DNA from: Bartonella sp. HY038
GTDB lineage: Bacteria; Pseudomonadota; Alphaproteobacteria; Rhizobiales; Rhizobiaceae
Length of the DNA: 64,000 bases
Direction: 5' to 3'
Assembly: GCF_014117425.1 (NCBI RefSeq)
Contig: NZ_CP059725.1
Location: forward strand, 1,736,001-1,800,000
Part shown: positions 54,860 through 64,000 of the stretch, piece by piece
Position numbering within the stretch: position 1 is the stretch's first letter
How the letters are laid out: the number at the start of each line of letters is the position of its first letter
The notes under the pieces: model-generated
What the model was told of the DNA's origin: nothing
The model's database searches: none
What the model saw: only the letters and a program-made list of their open reading frames with translations
Position numbers and translations under genes: made by a program

Positions 54860-56109
54860 CGAAAGATGTTATAATAAGCGCCGTTGGAGCTGGTGGCGAT
54901 GGTATTGCCAAAGGCTCATCGGGCAATATTTACGTCCCTTTCACCCTGCCAGGCGAAAAGGCTAATGTTGCAACCGAGAGTGATAAAGGCACGCTCATTG
55001 CGCTTACAAGCAAATCTAATGAGCGTATTGAACCTACTTGCGTCTATTTTGAAGATTGCGGTGGTTGCTCGTTACAACATTGGAACCGTGAAAATTATGA
55101 AGCTTGGAAACGTGACCTTGTTGTTCATGCATTAGAAGCGCGTGGTTTGAAGACTGAAGTTGCACCACTCATTTCCTGTGAGCCACAAACGAGACGGCGT
55201 ATCGTCTTAACCGCTAAAGCAACACCAAAAGGTTTAGTACTTGGATTTAACCGCTACCAAAGCAACGAAATTGTTGAGATTCATGAATGTCCTGTTACCG
55301 TTGAGGCTATAACATCACGCTTTGATGATATTCATGCCATTGCAGCAGTTTTGCAAGATAATGCCCGTAGTTTTCATGTGACGGTGACGGCTGCTAATAA
55401 CGGTCTAGACATCATGATTTCTGGTGTTGAAAATATCGAAGATCGCCACCGCCAGCGTCTTACAACCCTTGCTATCAAACTAAACATCGCAAGAATTGCC
55501 ATTGACGATGAAATCATTATTGAAGTTGCAAAACCCTTAATTGATTTTGATGGCGTCGAAGTTATCCTGCCACCGGGTGGTTTTTTACAAGCTACCAAGG
55601 AAGCAGAAATTGCAATGACGGGCACTGCAGTTAATTGGCTAAAAAAGACAAAAAATGCAGTTGATCTGTTTTCAGGATCAGGCACATTTACTTTCCCAAT
55701 GGCAAAAAAAATGAACGTCAAAGCCGTTGAGAATACTTCAGCTGCATTACAAGCCTTGGATCGCGCTAGTCGTTACGCAACGGGGTTAAAGACAGTTGTC
55801 CACGAGGAACGCGATTTGTTCCGCCGACCATTAAACGCCAAGGAACTTGCACAATTTGATGGCCTTGTTTTTGATCCACCGCGCGCCGGCGCTGAAGAAC
55901 AAGCTAAGGAAATAGCCAATGCTATTATTAGCCGCGTGGTTGCTGTTTCATGTAATCCTGTGACATTGGCACGTGATTTATCAATCCTTGTTAAAGGCGG
56001 TTATAAGCTTGAAAAAGTGATACCAGTTGACCAGTTCTTATGGTCACCCCATGTGGAGGCTGTCGCCCTTTTAAGCAAAAGAAATCCAAAACCTGGTTGG
56101 AAGCTGTAA
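54856..56109 (+). CDS. RumA/TrmA-family RNA (uracil-5)-methyltransferase (RlmD-like)
   Basis: 417 residues, GTG start inside the tlyA stop. N-terminal TRAM-like domain (GAGGDGIAKGSSGNIYVPF), then a [4Fe-4S] motif CVYFEDCGGCSLQHW. The SAM domain contains DLFSGSGTFTFPMAK, VFDPPRAG and the catalytic cysteine in AVSCNPVTLARDL. It modifies uridine at C5 in 23S rRNA or tRNA. Which position cannot be told from sequence. Confidence 0.88.
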   Translation: MTKDVIISAVGAGGDGIAKGSSGNIYVPFTLPGEKANVATESDKGTLIALTSKSNERIEPTCVYFEDCGGCSLQHWNRENYEAWKRDLVVHALEARGLKTEVAPLISCEPQTRRRIVLTAKATPKGLVLGFNRYQSNEIVEIHECPVTVEAITSRFDDIHAIAAVLQDNARSFHVTVTAANNGLDIMISGVENIEDRHRQRLTTLAIKLNIARIAIDDEIIIEVAKPLIDFDGVEVILPPGGFLQATKEAEIAMTGTAVNWLKKTKNAVDLFSGSGTFTFPMAKKMNVKAVENTSAALQALDRASRYATGLKTVVHEERDLFRRPLNAKELAQFDGLVFDPPRAGAEEQAKEIANAIISRVVAVSCNPVTLARDLSILVKGGYKLEKVIPVDQFLWSPHVEAVALLSKRNPKPGWKL

Positions 56110-56193
56110 AGTTGAAAAGATCCTGTTTTCTTTACATTAAGTGATATAAATAATTAGCAATAACTCACGCAATATTCAAATCATGTATAGCAG

Positions 56194-56225
56194 CTGTTGA
56201 TTAATATCCGGATATTAATCAACAG
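56194..56225. repeat. Perfect 32-bp palindrome
   Basis: CTGTTGATTAATATCC (56194-56209) followed directly by its reverse complement (56210-56225), no loop. It straddles the TAA (56215-56217) of the minus-strand secreted-protein gene and lies 85 bases after the rRNA methyltransferase. No T-run flanks it. Confidence 0.85.
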
Positions 56226-56862
56226 TAATAACATAATGATTATCTTGAGAAAATTCGTCTTTAGTACCAAAATTTAATTTATATTCTCCAGGCACAGAAA
56301 ATTTCAATAGAACCCAATAACCATCTGATGCATAGATATAGCTATCATTTGGTATTTTGAAACAACTTTTTGTTGAAACACGTGTAATTTGGTTTTTAGA
56401 TAATGAACTATCACTCAGATCAACATAGATCCCACTGGCAGTATCCATTATATCCTTAACCTCGCGGCTTACTTCGCTACAAATAGCAGACCGAGGGTTT
56501 TCGCCAATAATAAAATTAACTACTGGAAAAAAAATATATTTATGTTTTGGTATATTACAATGCCTAGTGACTGGCATGCCATCATAAGTACCTGCTAAAA
56601 ACCAAACATGATCCTTATTGCCCAAATAGCATAGATGGCCATCCTCATCATCAATAGGATCATCCGATGTATTTTCAAAGCTACTAGCCCACATCCACCA
56701 TTGCTTAGATAATTCTTCTAGAGTCGTCCCATCTTCTAATTGCAATGAAATTTCATAGCCATCTTTGGCATTAACCTGAGTTGTTAATAACAACGATATT
56801 ATCCATAACAAAAATAATCTAGAAACTAATTTATAGTTAAAGTTGGACGCTATAAATTGCAT
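56215..56862 (-). CDS. Secreted protein of unknown function
   Basis: 215 residues from ATG 56862 (GAGGGAAG upstream). Signal peptide up to about residue 33 (LFLLWIISLLLTTQVNAKDG). The mature text WWMWASSFENTSDDPIDDEDG, then CYLGNKDHVWFLAGTYDGMPV, HCNIPKHKYIFFPVVN, is that of an uncharacterised secreted family seen across Proteobacteria; four Cys likely pair. C-terminal FSVPGEYKLNFGTK is a beta sandwich-like strand set. Its stop lies inside the 32-bp palindrome. Confidence 0.65.
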   Translation of the reverse strand: MQFIASNFNYKLVSRLFLLWIISLLLTTQVNAKDGYEISLQLEDGTTLEELSKQWWMWASSFENTSDDPIDDEDGHLCYLGNKDHVWFLAGTYDGMPVTRHCNIPKHKYIFFPVVNFIIGENPRSAICSEVSREVKDIMDTASGIYVDLSDSSLSKNQITRVSTKSCFKIPNDSYIYASDGYWVLLKFSVPGEYKLNFGTKDEFSQDNHYVITVD

Positions 56863-57264
56863 AAATCTTCCCTCAATAAAAATTATAATTAAAAAGTAGT
56901 TCAGCAATATTAGGCTCAATTTTTAAATTTTAAAATGCAGCAAAATATAAAATATAGCCGAAGTTGCTGGGTCAAAATTAAGCAACAGCTTCATGAACTG
57001 ACTATGGAGTCCCCATCTCATTGCAAACTAATAATTTCTTATCGAATTTTTTTTGAACTGATAAAGACAATTTTCATCTGCTTTTAAAATACTATTATAT
57101 CAACAAACAATAATGTTCATAGCTTTTTGGCAAAATAAAAAACACTTGTATTTTGCTAATGCGCAAAGATGCAAAAATTACAGCTGCTATTGCTTCTAAA
57201 GCATTTGAGCATACCTTAAATACATCCCATACCTTTCATATATTATATGATGATTATAGAAACA
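56863..57264. other. Intergenic region before the rplQ terminator
   Basis: About 400 A/T-rich bases. No ORF or clear hairpin. It includes the promoter of the minus-strand secreted protein. Confidence 0.35.
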
Positions 57265-57298
57265 AAAAAGCCCGCTTTGTTTCCAAAGCGGGCTTTTT
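57265..57298 (-). terminator. Terminator of the secY-adk-rpsM-rpsK-rpoA-rplQ cluster
   Basis: Perfect 15-bp stem AAAAAGCCCGCTTTG (57265-57279)/CAAAGCGGGCTTTTT (57284-57298), 4-base loop, minus-strand tail TTGTTTC after T6. Confidence 0.92.
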
Positions 57299-57321
57299 CA
57301 ATACTAAACGGGCTTAAATAA

Positions 57322-57750
57322 TTAAGCAGCGCTTGCTTCTTCTTTTGCAGCAGCTTCAGTGCGAGCACGATCAGCTGCGCCTTTTGCATTAACATCGCGT
57401 TCAACAAACTCGATTACAGCTAAAGGTGCATTATCACCAGCACGGAAACCGGCTTTCATAATACGCAAGTAGCCACCATTACGAGTAGCATAACGAGGTG
57501 CAAGTGTATCAAACAACTTAGCAACAAGTTTGGCATCGCGAATAGCTGAAATGGCTTGACGACGAGCGTGTAAACCGCCGCGCTTACCTAGAGTTACTAG
57601 CTTTTCTACGATTGGACGAATTTCTTTAGCTTTTGGCAGCGTAGTCACGATCTGCTCGTGTTCGATTAACGATGCCGCCATATTGGCGAACATTGCTTTA
57701 CGATGACTTGCAGTCCGGTTCAGCTTGCGGCCTGAATTACCATGGCGCAT
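57322..57750 (-). CDS. rplQ: 50S ribosomal protein L17
   Basis: 142 residues: [77 protein letters not shown]. The C-terminal Ala/Glu-rich tail is common in Rhizobiales. Last gene of the cluster, 24 bases after rpoA. Confidence 0.98.
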   Translation of the reverse strand: MRHGNSGRKLNRTASHRKAMFANMAASLIEHEQIVTTLPKAKEIRPIVEKLVTLGKRGGLHARRQAISAIRDAKLVAKLFDTLAPRYATRNGGYLRIMKAGFRAGDNAPLAVIEFVERDVNAKGAADRARTEAAAKEEASAA

Positions 57751-57774
57751 GAGCTTTCTCCTTCAATTAATGGC

Positions 57775-58788
57775 TCAATATTGATCTTCATAGCGCTTTG
57801 CAAGATCATCGATATTCTCTGGCGGCCAAGCTGGTATTTCCATACCAAGATGTAGACCCATGCCAGCGAGAACTTCTTTAATCTCGTTAAGCGATTTACG
57901 GCCAAAATTCGGTGTCCGCAACATTTCGGATTCCGTCTTCTGGATAAGGTCGCCAATATAAACGATATTATCGTTTTTAAGGCAATTGGCTGAACGAACA
58001 GAAAGCTCCAGCTCGTCCACTTTCTTAAGAAGTGCAGGATTGAATGCAAGTTCAGAAACTTGCTCTTGCGGAGCTTCTTTTTGTGGTTCTTCAAAATTAA
58101 CAAAAACAGAAAGTTGGTCTTGCAAGATACGAGCTGCAAAAGCCACTGCATCTTCACCACTAACTGCACCATTGGTTTCAATGGTTAAAGTCAACTTATC
58201 ATAATCAAGAACTTGTCCTTCACGGGTATTTTCTACCTTGTAGGATACTTTGCGAACCGGTGAGAAAAGGCTATCAACTGGAATAAGACCAATTGGTGCA
58301 TCTTCAGCGCGATTACGATCGGAAGGCACATAGCCTTTACCATTATTAACGGTAAACTCCATGCGGATTTCCGCACCTTCATCAAGTGTACAAATAACAA
58401 GATCAGGATTGAGAATTTCACTATCGCCAACGGTTTGAATATCACCAGCGGTAACAACACCAGGTCCTTCTTTACGAACAACCATGCGCTTTGGACCATC
58501 ACCATCCATACGGATAGCAATTTCCTTGATATTCAAAATAATATCCGTCACATCTTCGCGAACACCTGGGATTGATGAGAATTCATGAAGAACACCATCA
58601 ATCTGCACAGCAGTAACAGCCGCACCACGAAGAGATGAAAGAAGAACGCGTCTTAGCGCGTTACCGATAGTCAAACCAAAACCACGTTCAAGAGGCTCAG
58701 CTACCAAAGTGGCTTTCGTAAAAGAAGCATCACTTTGAAACTCAACCTTACTAGGCTTGATTAGTTCCTGCCAGTTTTTTTGGATCAT
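57775..58788 (-). CDS. rpoA: RNA polymerase alpha subunit
   Basis: 337 residues from ATG 58788 (AGGAATTTAATC). N-terminal dimerisation domain ([22 protein letters not shown]), a linker, and C-terminal domain ([36 protein letters not shown]) with the helix-hairpin-helix that contacts UP elements and regulators. Standard length. Confidence 0.98.
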   Translation of the reverse strand: MIQKNWQELIKPSKVEFQSDASFTKATLVAEPLERGFGLTIGNALRRVLLSSLRGAAVTAVQIDGVLHEFSSIPGVREDVTDIILNIKEIAIRMDGDGPKRMVVRKEGPGVVTAGDIQTVGDSEILNPDLVICTLDEGAEIRMEFTVNNGKGYVPSDRNRAEDAPIGLIPVDSLFSPVRKVSYKVENTREGQVLDYDKLTLTIETNGAVSGEDAVAFAARILQDQLSVFVNFEEPQKEAPQEQVSELAFNPALLKKVDELELSVRSANCLKNDNIVYIGDLIQKTESEMLRTPNFGRKSLNEIKEVLAGMGLHLGMEIPAWPPENIDDLAKRYEDQY

Positions 58789-58881
58789 GATTAAATTCCT
58801 GTCCTTAGCTTTTGTCACCATCCATTCGTGACAATGAGCATGAACGCTAAAGGGGCCCCTTTAGCTAATAAAACAGCCAAA

Positions 58882-59271
58882 TTAAACGCGGCGCTTTTTA
58901 CGTGGACGACAGCCATTATGTGGAATTGGCGTCACATCGCGAATAGAAGTAATCACAAAACCAGCAGCTTGCAACGCACGAAGTGCAGATTCACGGCCAG
59001 AACCTGGACCGCAAACTTCAACTTCCAATGAGCGCATGCCATGCTCTTGAGCTTTTTTCGCACAATCTTCTGCGGCAACCTGTGCTGCAAATGGAGTGGA
59101 TTTACGTGAACCCTTGAACCCCTGCGCACCGGCTGAAGACCATGCAATTGCATTGCCTTGAGCATCGGTAATTGTAATCATTGTGTTGTTGAATGTTGAA
59201 TTAACATGCGCAACACCTGATGAAATATTTTTACGTTCGCGCCGGCGAACACGTGTGGCTTCCTTTGCCAT
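58882..59271 (-). CDS. rpsK: 30S ribosomal protein S11
   Basis: 129 residues: [74 protein letters not shown]. Full length. A 93-base gap to rpoA and 143 bases to rpsM, larger than usual in this operon. Confidence 0.98.
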   Translation of the reverse strand: MAKEATRVRRRERKNISSGVAHVNSTFNNTMITITDAQGNAIAWSSAGAQGFKGSRKSTPFAAQVAAEDCAKKAQEHGMRSLEVEVCGPGSGRESALRALQAAGFVITSIRDVTPIPHNGCRPRKKRRV

Positions 59272-59414
59272 ATTCTACCTTTCAATCGATCTCTACACTG
59301 CCGTAACTTCAGCAGCTCCACCCATTCCTATTTTTGACTTATCAATTTAACAAGCCGCAAGAAAGGGACAGCAAATCTTAAAATAGACACCCAGAGCAAT
59401 CTGGCTAGCTATGA

Positions 59415-59783
59415 TTATTTCTTTTTACCAGCAATTGCCTTTGCAGGGCCCTTACGAGTACGCGCATTAGTATGTGTACGTTGACCACGAACAGGCAATG
59501 AACGACGATGACGAAGACCGCGATAGCAACCAAGATCCATCAAACGCTTGATGTTCATGGAAACTTCACGACGAAGATCACCTTCAACCTGATAGTCACG
59601 ATCAATAGTTTCGCGAATCTGCAAAACTTCAGCATCAGTGAGCTGATTAACGCGACGTTCAGCAGGAATACCTACTTTTTCGCAGATCTCTTGAGCAAAT
59701 TTTGGTCCAATCCCGTGAATATACTGAAGCGCAATTACTACGCGCTTATTAGTCGGGATGTTGACGCCAGCAATACGAGCCAC
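59415..59783 (-). CDS. rpsM: 30S ribosomal protein S13
   Basis: 122 residues: [72 protein letters not shown]. Full length. In its usual place before rpsK; adk precedes it as in other Rhizobiales. Confidence 0.98.
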   Translation of the reverse strand: MARIAGVNIPTNKRVVIALQYIHGIGPKFAQEICEKVGIPAERRVNQLTDAEVLQIRETIDRDYQVEGDLRREVSMNIKRLMDLGCYRGLRHRRSLPVRGQRTHTNARTRKGPAKAIAGKKK

Positions 59784-59960
59784 GCCTTTTCTCCTTGGTT
59801 CTGGTTAACAACTGCAAATACCGCATATATTTACAGTGAAAAAATAGCCCTTAACAGAAAACCATCAGGGCTATAACATTTTAAAAATGAATTTGCTGTC
59901 TTAATCCTATTTTAACGAAAAAGTCAAGCAAATTTATATAGAACTGAAATAATACCTAGT

Positions 59961-60539
59961 TTATTGTAATAGGCTTTGAATTTCAGCTGTTACGGCATGA
60001 ACTTGCGCCATACCATCAACCTCTTTTAACTGGCCATTCTGTCGATAAAAATCCGACAATGGCGCAGTTTTTTCTCTATATTCTACTAAACGCTTGGCAA
60101 ATGTTTCTGGATTGTCATCCGAACGAATACTACCACCAGCTTCCTGCGTTTCTCTTATCCGACTTTCGAGTCGGCTAATCAAAGCATTCTCATCAACCTT
60201 CAGCTCAATGACGGCGTCAAGATGCGTATTGCGAGCTTTAAGAATTTCTTCAAGAGCTGTAGCTTGAGCTGCAGTTCGAGGATAACCGTCAAGAATAAAG
60301 CCGTTTACGCAATCAGCCTCACTAATTCTGTCAGCAACGATTTGATTGACTATCTCATCAGAAACGAATTGACCAGCTGCCATAACTTCCTTAGCGCGCT
60401 TACCAACTTCAGTTTCAGCAGCAACAGCTGCACGTAACATATCACCAGTTGATAGTTGTGGAATATTATATTTTTCAGTCAAAATCTTAGCCTGAGTGCC
60501 TTTTCCAGCACCGGGTGGTCCTAATAAAATAAGTTTCAT
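59961..60539 (-). CDS. adk: Adenylate kinase
   Basis: 192 residues, short-lid type. P-loop [10 protein letters not shown] (7-16), [20 protein letters not shown] and the short LID region. Reversibly converts ATP+AMP to 2 ADP. Its ATG overlaps the secY stop by 4 bases (ATGA). Confidence 0.97.
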   Translation of the reverse strand: MKLILLGPPGAGKGTQAKILTEKYNIPQLSTGDMLRAAVAAETEVGKRAKEVMAAGQFVSDEIVNQIVADRISEADCVNGFILDGYPRTAAQATALEEILKARNTHLDAVIELKVDENALISRLESRIRETQEAGGSIRSDDNPETFAKRLVEYREKTAPLSDFYRQNGQLKEVDGMAQVHAVTAEIQSLLQ

Positions 60540-61867
60540 CGTGTTTTCTTACCTCCCCTAAGTTTCGACTTTTTAATTAGGCCTTCATATTGATGCGCAA
60601 CGAGATGACCTTGAACCTGTGAAATTGTATCGAGTGTTACCGTTACGATAATAAGAAGCGATGTACCGCCAAGCTGCATACCAATTCCGGTCGACGAAAT
60701 AAAGAATTCTGGCAACATACAAACACCAACAATATAAATCGCACCAAGGACAGTGATACGCGTCAATACATAATCAATATATTCCGCTGTACGTTCACCA
60801 GGACGGTAACCTGGGATGAAGCCGCCATGTTTTTTTAATTGATCTGCAGTTTCCTTGGGGTTGAATACGATTGCAGTATAGAAAAAGCAGAAGAACACCA
60901 TCAAAGCAGCGTATAGCGCCATATATACAGGATGACCATGTTGAAGCACAACTATAATTGGTTGAGCCCAACTTGGTGGATTTTGCGTAAATGCACCGAG
61001 CGTAGATGGCATCAATAATAAAGAAGACGCAAAGATAGGCGGAATAACGCCAGCTGTATTGATCTTCAATGGAAGGTTTGAAGTATCACCTTCAAACATG
61101 CGATTACCGACTTGTCGCTTAGGATAACGCACCATTAACCGGCGCTGCGCACGTTCAACAAAAACAACAACAGCAATAAGTGCAATAACAAGAACGATAA
61201 CAGCAAAAACAATAAATGCAGAAAGCTGACCATCTCTATTAAGCTGTAGCATTTGAGCAACAGCACCAGGTAACGTTGCAACGATACCTACATAGATGAT
61301 CAATGAAATACCATTACCCACGCCGCGTGATGTAATCTGCTCACCAAGCCACATCATAAACATAGTACCACCAACTAGGGTAATAACTGCAGACAGACGG
61401 AAAGCCCAACCCGGATCAACCACAAGATTACTTGCTTCAAGCCCTATAGCAATACCATAAGCCTGAACAATAGCCAAAAGCACAGTACCATAGCGTGTAT
61501 ATTGGCTAATAATCTTACGCCCAGACTCGCCCTCTTTCTTCAAAGCTTCAAGAGAAGGAATAACTGCAGTCATCAATTGGATGATAATAGATGCCGAAAT
61601 ATAAGGCATAATACCCAATGCAAAGATAGCCATACGGCTAACAGCACCACCGGAAAACATATTAAACAAACCAAGAACACCGCCAGCATGATTGGTAAAT
61701 GCATCTTCCAAAGCTTGTGTATCTATGCCAGGCATAGCAATATAGGTCCCTAATCGGTAAACCAATAAAGCAGCCAATGTAAACCATATACGTTGTTTTA
61801 ATTCGCTAGCGCGCGAAAATGCTGAAAAATTCAGATTTGACGCCAATTGTTCTGCGGCTGAAGCCAT
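60536..61867 (-). CDS. secY: Protein translocase subunit SecY
   Basis: 443 residues from ATG 61867 with GGAG seven bases upstream. Ten membrane helices; signatures [31 protein letters not shown] and [19 protein letters not shown]. The frame stays open to 61984 but that part has no ribosome site. First gene of the cluster here: no rplO, rpmD or rpsE lies upstream, so transcription must start in 61868-62280. Confidence 0.97.
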   Translation of the reverse strand: MASAAEQLASNLNFSAFSRASELKQRIWFTLAALLVYRLGTYIAMPGIDTQALEDAFTNHAGGVLGLFNMFSGGAVSRMAIFALGIMPYISASIIIQLMTAVIPSLEALKKEGESGRKIISQYTRYGTVLLAIVQAYGIAIGLEASNLVVDPGWAFRLSAVITLVGGTMFMMWLGEQITSRGVGNGISLIIYVGIVATLPGAVAQMLQLNRDGQLSAFIVFAVIVLVIALIAVVVFVERAQRRLMVRYPKRQVGNRMFEGDTSNLPLKINTAGVIPPIFASSLLLMPSTLGAFTQNPPSWAQPIIVVLQHGHPVYMALYAALMVFFCFFYTAIVFNPKETADQLKKHGGFIPGYRPGERTAEYIDYVLTRITVLGAIYIVGVCMLPEFFISSTGIGMQLGGTSLLIIVTVTLDTISQVQGHLVAHQYEGLIKKSKLRGGKKTR

Positions 61868-62378
61868 ATATTTTCTCCGGTATGTCGCCAATCGGGTACT
61901 ACCCGGAACTGACACTGAAAAAACAGTAATCAATCCAAATTTAGAATCAGTTACTAATAGCAACCAACTACTATCATAAGCCATAAGTTAAGGATGTTTT
62001 TACAAAAAACACCGTAACTAATTATTTTTATTAATTAATTATGAAGGCAACAAAGCACCCTCAATGATACATCTTTAATGATACCTTTAATTATTAAAGG
62101 CAATCAATAGCAAACGCATAATAAGTGTCGCAACGATACACATTAATGCAGCTTGCTCAAGCATTTTTTGTCAAAACCATCAATATTATTCAATTAGCGC
62201 ATGTAATTTGATAATCGGTTCACACAAATTTTGTCCCACACAATAATGGGCCAATATTGTATTAATACTTTAACCAAAATAAAGGCCCATCAAATGACGG
62301 GCCTTTATCTATGATACTAAGGGATATACCCTATAAGAACCATCCTGCCGCAATGATAATTTGCACCAGAAAAATTAA
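61868..62378. promoter_or_regulatory. secY leader and promoter region
   Basis: About 510 bases. A possible minus-strand promoter has TTGACA at 62169-62174, with no good -10 (CTGCAT at 17 bases). That would give a leader of about 270 bases, long enough for regulation. The rhlE terminator (62281-62306) is at the far end. No gene seen. Confidence 0.4.
62281..62306 (-). terminator. Terminator of rhlE
   Basis: AAAGGCCC (62281-62288)/GGGCCTTT (62299-62306), loop of 10, minus-strand tail ATTTTGG after TTT. Confidence 0.75.
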
Positions 62379-63929
62379 TTAGGCTGCATAAGACTCGCGA
62401 TTTGGGCGACGTGAACCACGCCCACCTTGGAAACCGCTTTTCTTTTTCGCTGAAGCATTAGCATTTGAGCCACGTCTTTCACCTTGCCCGCCATTACGCT
62501 TTTTGCCCTCGTAGCTTTGGCGTTCGCCAGCTGATGAACGCTCTTTACGATCACCATCAAAAGAAGAATCTTCACGTTTACGGCCGGCACCTTGGAATGA
62601 CCTATCATTACGACCGCCTGAACGGCTGCCTCTTGAACCTGTATCTTCTCCGCCACGTTTACGTTCGGCACGCCCCTTGGCAAAACGCGAAGTATTTGGC
62701 TTGCCTTTACCATTACGACCACGTGAAGGACGCTCGTCCTCCTCTGGAGGTAATTCAACTGGCACAGGCTTGCGCTTCATTACTTCATCGCTTAACGGCT
62801 CAACTGCAAATTTTTTGCGCGTTACACGCTGCACACCGCGCAATCTTACTGTTTCAGTCTCTGCATCAAACAAGGTGATTGCCTCGCCCGAAGCACCATT
62901 ACGACCGGTACGACCAATACGATGGACATAGCTTTCAGCTTCATCAGGCAAATCATAATTGATAACATGACTGATACCAGGCACATCAATACCGCGTGCC
63001 ACAATATCGGTTGCGACAAGAACCCGTAAAGCACCACTACGGAAACCATTCAATGCTTTTTGACGCGCATTTTGGGTTTTATTACCATGAATAACGCCAG
63101 ATAAAACACCAGCACGATCAAGATCACGCTTAATCGCATCCGCACCATGCTTGGTGCGAGAGAAAACAATAACAGAACGCAAAGCGTCATCTGCCAATAG
63201 ACCTAAAAGACCATCTTTTTTATTGCGGCGATGAACACCATAAACAATCTGATTAATATCAGCTGCTGTCGTGCCTTGTGGAGCTGTCTCAACTCTTACC
63301 GGATCATTCAACAAGCTTGCAGCAAGCGCGCTAATTTCCTTTGGCATCGTTGCAGAGAACAATGCGGTCTGACGATCTTTACGCAATAATGACGCAATTT
63401 TACGCACATCGTTAATAAAGCCCATATCAAGCATACGATCTGCTTCATCAAGCACTAAATATTGGGTTTGTGATAGATCAATTTCCTTATCACGAACGAG
63501 ATCCATCAAGCGACCGGGAGTTGCAATCAAAATATCGACACCCGGCCCCACACGCTTGATTTGCTTTAAGCGCGACACACCGCCTAGGACAAGACCTAAT
63601 GACAAATGCATATCTTTCGTCATTGCGCTGATAGCATCAAGAATTTGCTGCGCAAGTTCACGTGTTGGCGCAAGAATAAGCGCGCGTGCGCTTTTGGGGC
63701 GGCGCTTATCACCTTTTTTGATAATTTGGGCAATAATCGGCAAACTGAAAGCCAAGGTTTTACCAGAACCTGTCTGAGCAATACCTAAAAGATCTTTTCC
63801 ATCGAGCATAACAGGCAAAGCTTCTTCTTGAATAGGCTTTGGTGATACCATACCGGCGCGATCTAAATTTTTAAGCAATAGCTCAGGCAATCCGAAATCA
63901 GCGAAGCCGGATGAATTAGAATTTGTCAA
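62379..63929 (-). CDS. rhlE: DEAD-box RNA helicase, RhlE-like
   Basis: 516 residues from TTG 63929 (AAGAAAG upstream); TTG 63953 is the outer limit. Helicase core: Q-motif, AQTGSGKT, PTRELA, GG, TPGR, DEAD in VLDEADRMLD, SAT, RGIDVPG, HRIGRTGR. The C-terminal ~120 residues are Arg/Gly/Lys-rich repeats (RGSRSGGRNDR, GGQGERRGSN) binding RNA without order. RNA remodelling, ribosome assembly and cold adaptation are the usual roles. It replaces the spc-operon genes normally upstream of secY. Confidence 0.93.
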   Translation of the reverse strand: MTNSNSSGFADFGLPELLLKNLDRAGMVSPKPIQEEALPVMLDGKDLLGIAQTGSGKTLAFSLPIIAQIIKKGDKRRPKSARALILAPTRELAQQILDAISAMTKDMHLSLGLVLGGVSRLKQIKRVGPGVDILIATPGRLMDLVRDKEIDLSQTQYLVLDEADRMLDMGFINDVRKIASLLRKDRQTALFSATMPKEISALAASLLNDPVRVETAPQGTTAADINQIVYGVHRRNKKDGLLGLLADDALRSVIVFSRTKHGADAIKRDLDRAGVLSGVIHGNKTQNARQKALNGFRSGALRVLVATDIVARGIDVPGISHVINYDLPDEAESYVHRIGRTGRNGASGEAITLFDAETETVRLRGVQRVTRKKFAVEPLSDEVMKRKPVPVELPPEEDERPSRGRNGKGKPNTSRFAKGRAERKRGGEDTGSRGSRSGGRNDRSFQGAGRKREDSSFDGDRKERSSAGERQSYEGKKRNGGQGERRGSNANASAKKKSGFQGGRGSRRPNRESYAA

Positions 63930-64000
63930 TTTAAAATACTTTCTTAAGTTCAAAAATTTTGGGACAGTCTATGTTTCATTTATGTTTAAAACATTCCGTG

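Noticed and set aside
61868-61984. In-frame N-terminal extension of secY
   Set aside because: The ATG at 61867 has GGAG at correct distance and gives the standard SecY start; the extension has no ribosome site and is not membrane-like.
62375-62758. Overlapping frames under the C-terminus of rhlE
   Set aside because: Shadows of the Arg/Gly-rich repeat codons of rhlE in other frames.

Overview
The window is AT-rich bacterial chromosome (roughly 40% G+C by eye, not computed). It looks like a member of the Hyphomicrobiales (Rhizobiales), probably near Bartonellaceae/Brucellaceae. The main pointers are a CcrM-type GANTC methyltransferase, DivK, NDUFA12-type complex I subunit, DUF2155, DUF5330, DUF3572, an IalB-family protein and a GcrA-like protein. 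I cannot name the species.

Layout. 1-19107 is mostly core genome: the 3' end of gatB, a GNAT acetyltransferase, NDUFA12, DUF2155, a yhaO/yhaN-type nuclease-ATPase pair, ccrM, a HAD phosphatase, tRNA-Lys(TTT) and tRNA-Ser(TGA), nfu, a universal stress protein, DUF5330, a histidine kinase overlapping a peptidoglycan-binding membrane protein, a TetR/CPBP-protease pair and several small envelope proteins. At 19108-19197 lies tRNA-Ser(GGA), followed by a tyrosine integrase.

19198 to about 30620 is a decaying prophage. It has the integrase, a leftward early operon (20639-22560) with one frameshifted gene and one gene carrying two in-frame stops, an S24-type repressor, a leaderless cro-like gene, and a rightward early operon (27047-28835: helix-turn-helix protein, GcrA-like protein, small regulators, dATP/dGTP diphosphohydrolase-like protein). 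It ends in a primase zinc-ribbon fragment. Repressor operator sites built on GCGGTTAATTAACCGC sit inside the -35/-10 spacers of both early promoters. Between the leftward operon and the repressor is a cargo cassette: a C5-cytosine methyltransferase convergent with a translationally coupled DUF262 protein and a HEPN (RxxxxH) predicted RNase. This is the best candidate for an undescribed defence system. A membrane-anchored pentapeptide-type protein (28868-30199) is further cargo. The truncated primase runs out of frame into a leucine-rich-repeat gene, which looks like a deletion junction, followed by an ABC half-transporter.

From 34000 the core genome resumes: IalB, ilvE, a candidate small RNA (36592-36737) with four hairpins and C-rich loops, metY, a CoA-binding protein, rplM-rpsI, a lone KAP-family P-loop NTPase, lrgAB with a divergent LysR regulator and its paired operator sites, an ankyrin-like membrane protein, a PfkB sugar kinase, rnd, aspS, dinB-DUF3572, divK (without the usual adjacent pleD), dxs-tlyA-rlmD-like, a secreted hypothetical protein, and rplQ-rpoA-rpsK-rpsM-adk-secY, all on the minus strand. 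The spc-operon genes normally upstream of secY are absent; the terminator-bounded rhlE lies there instead. rhlE completes the window.
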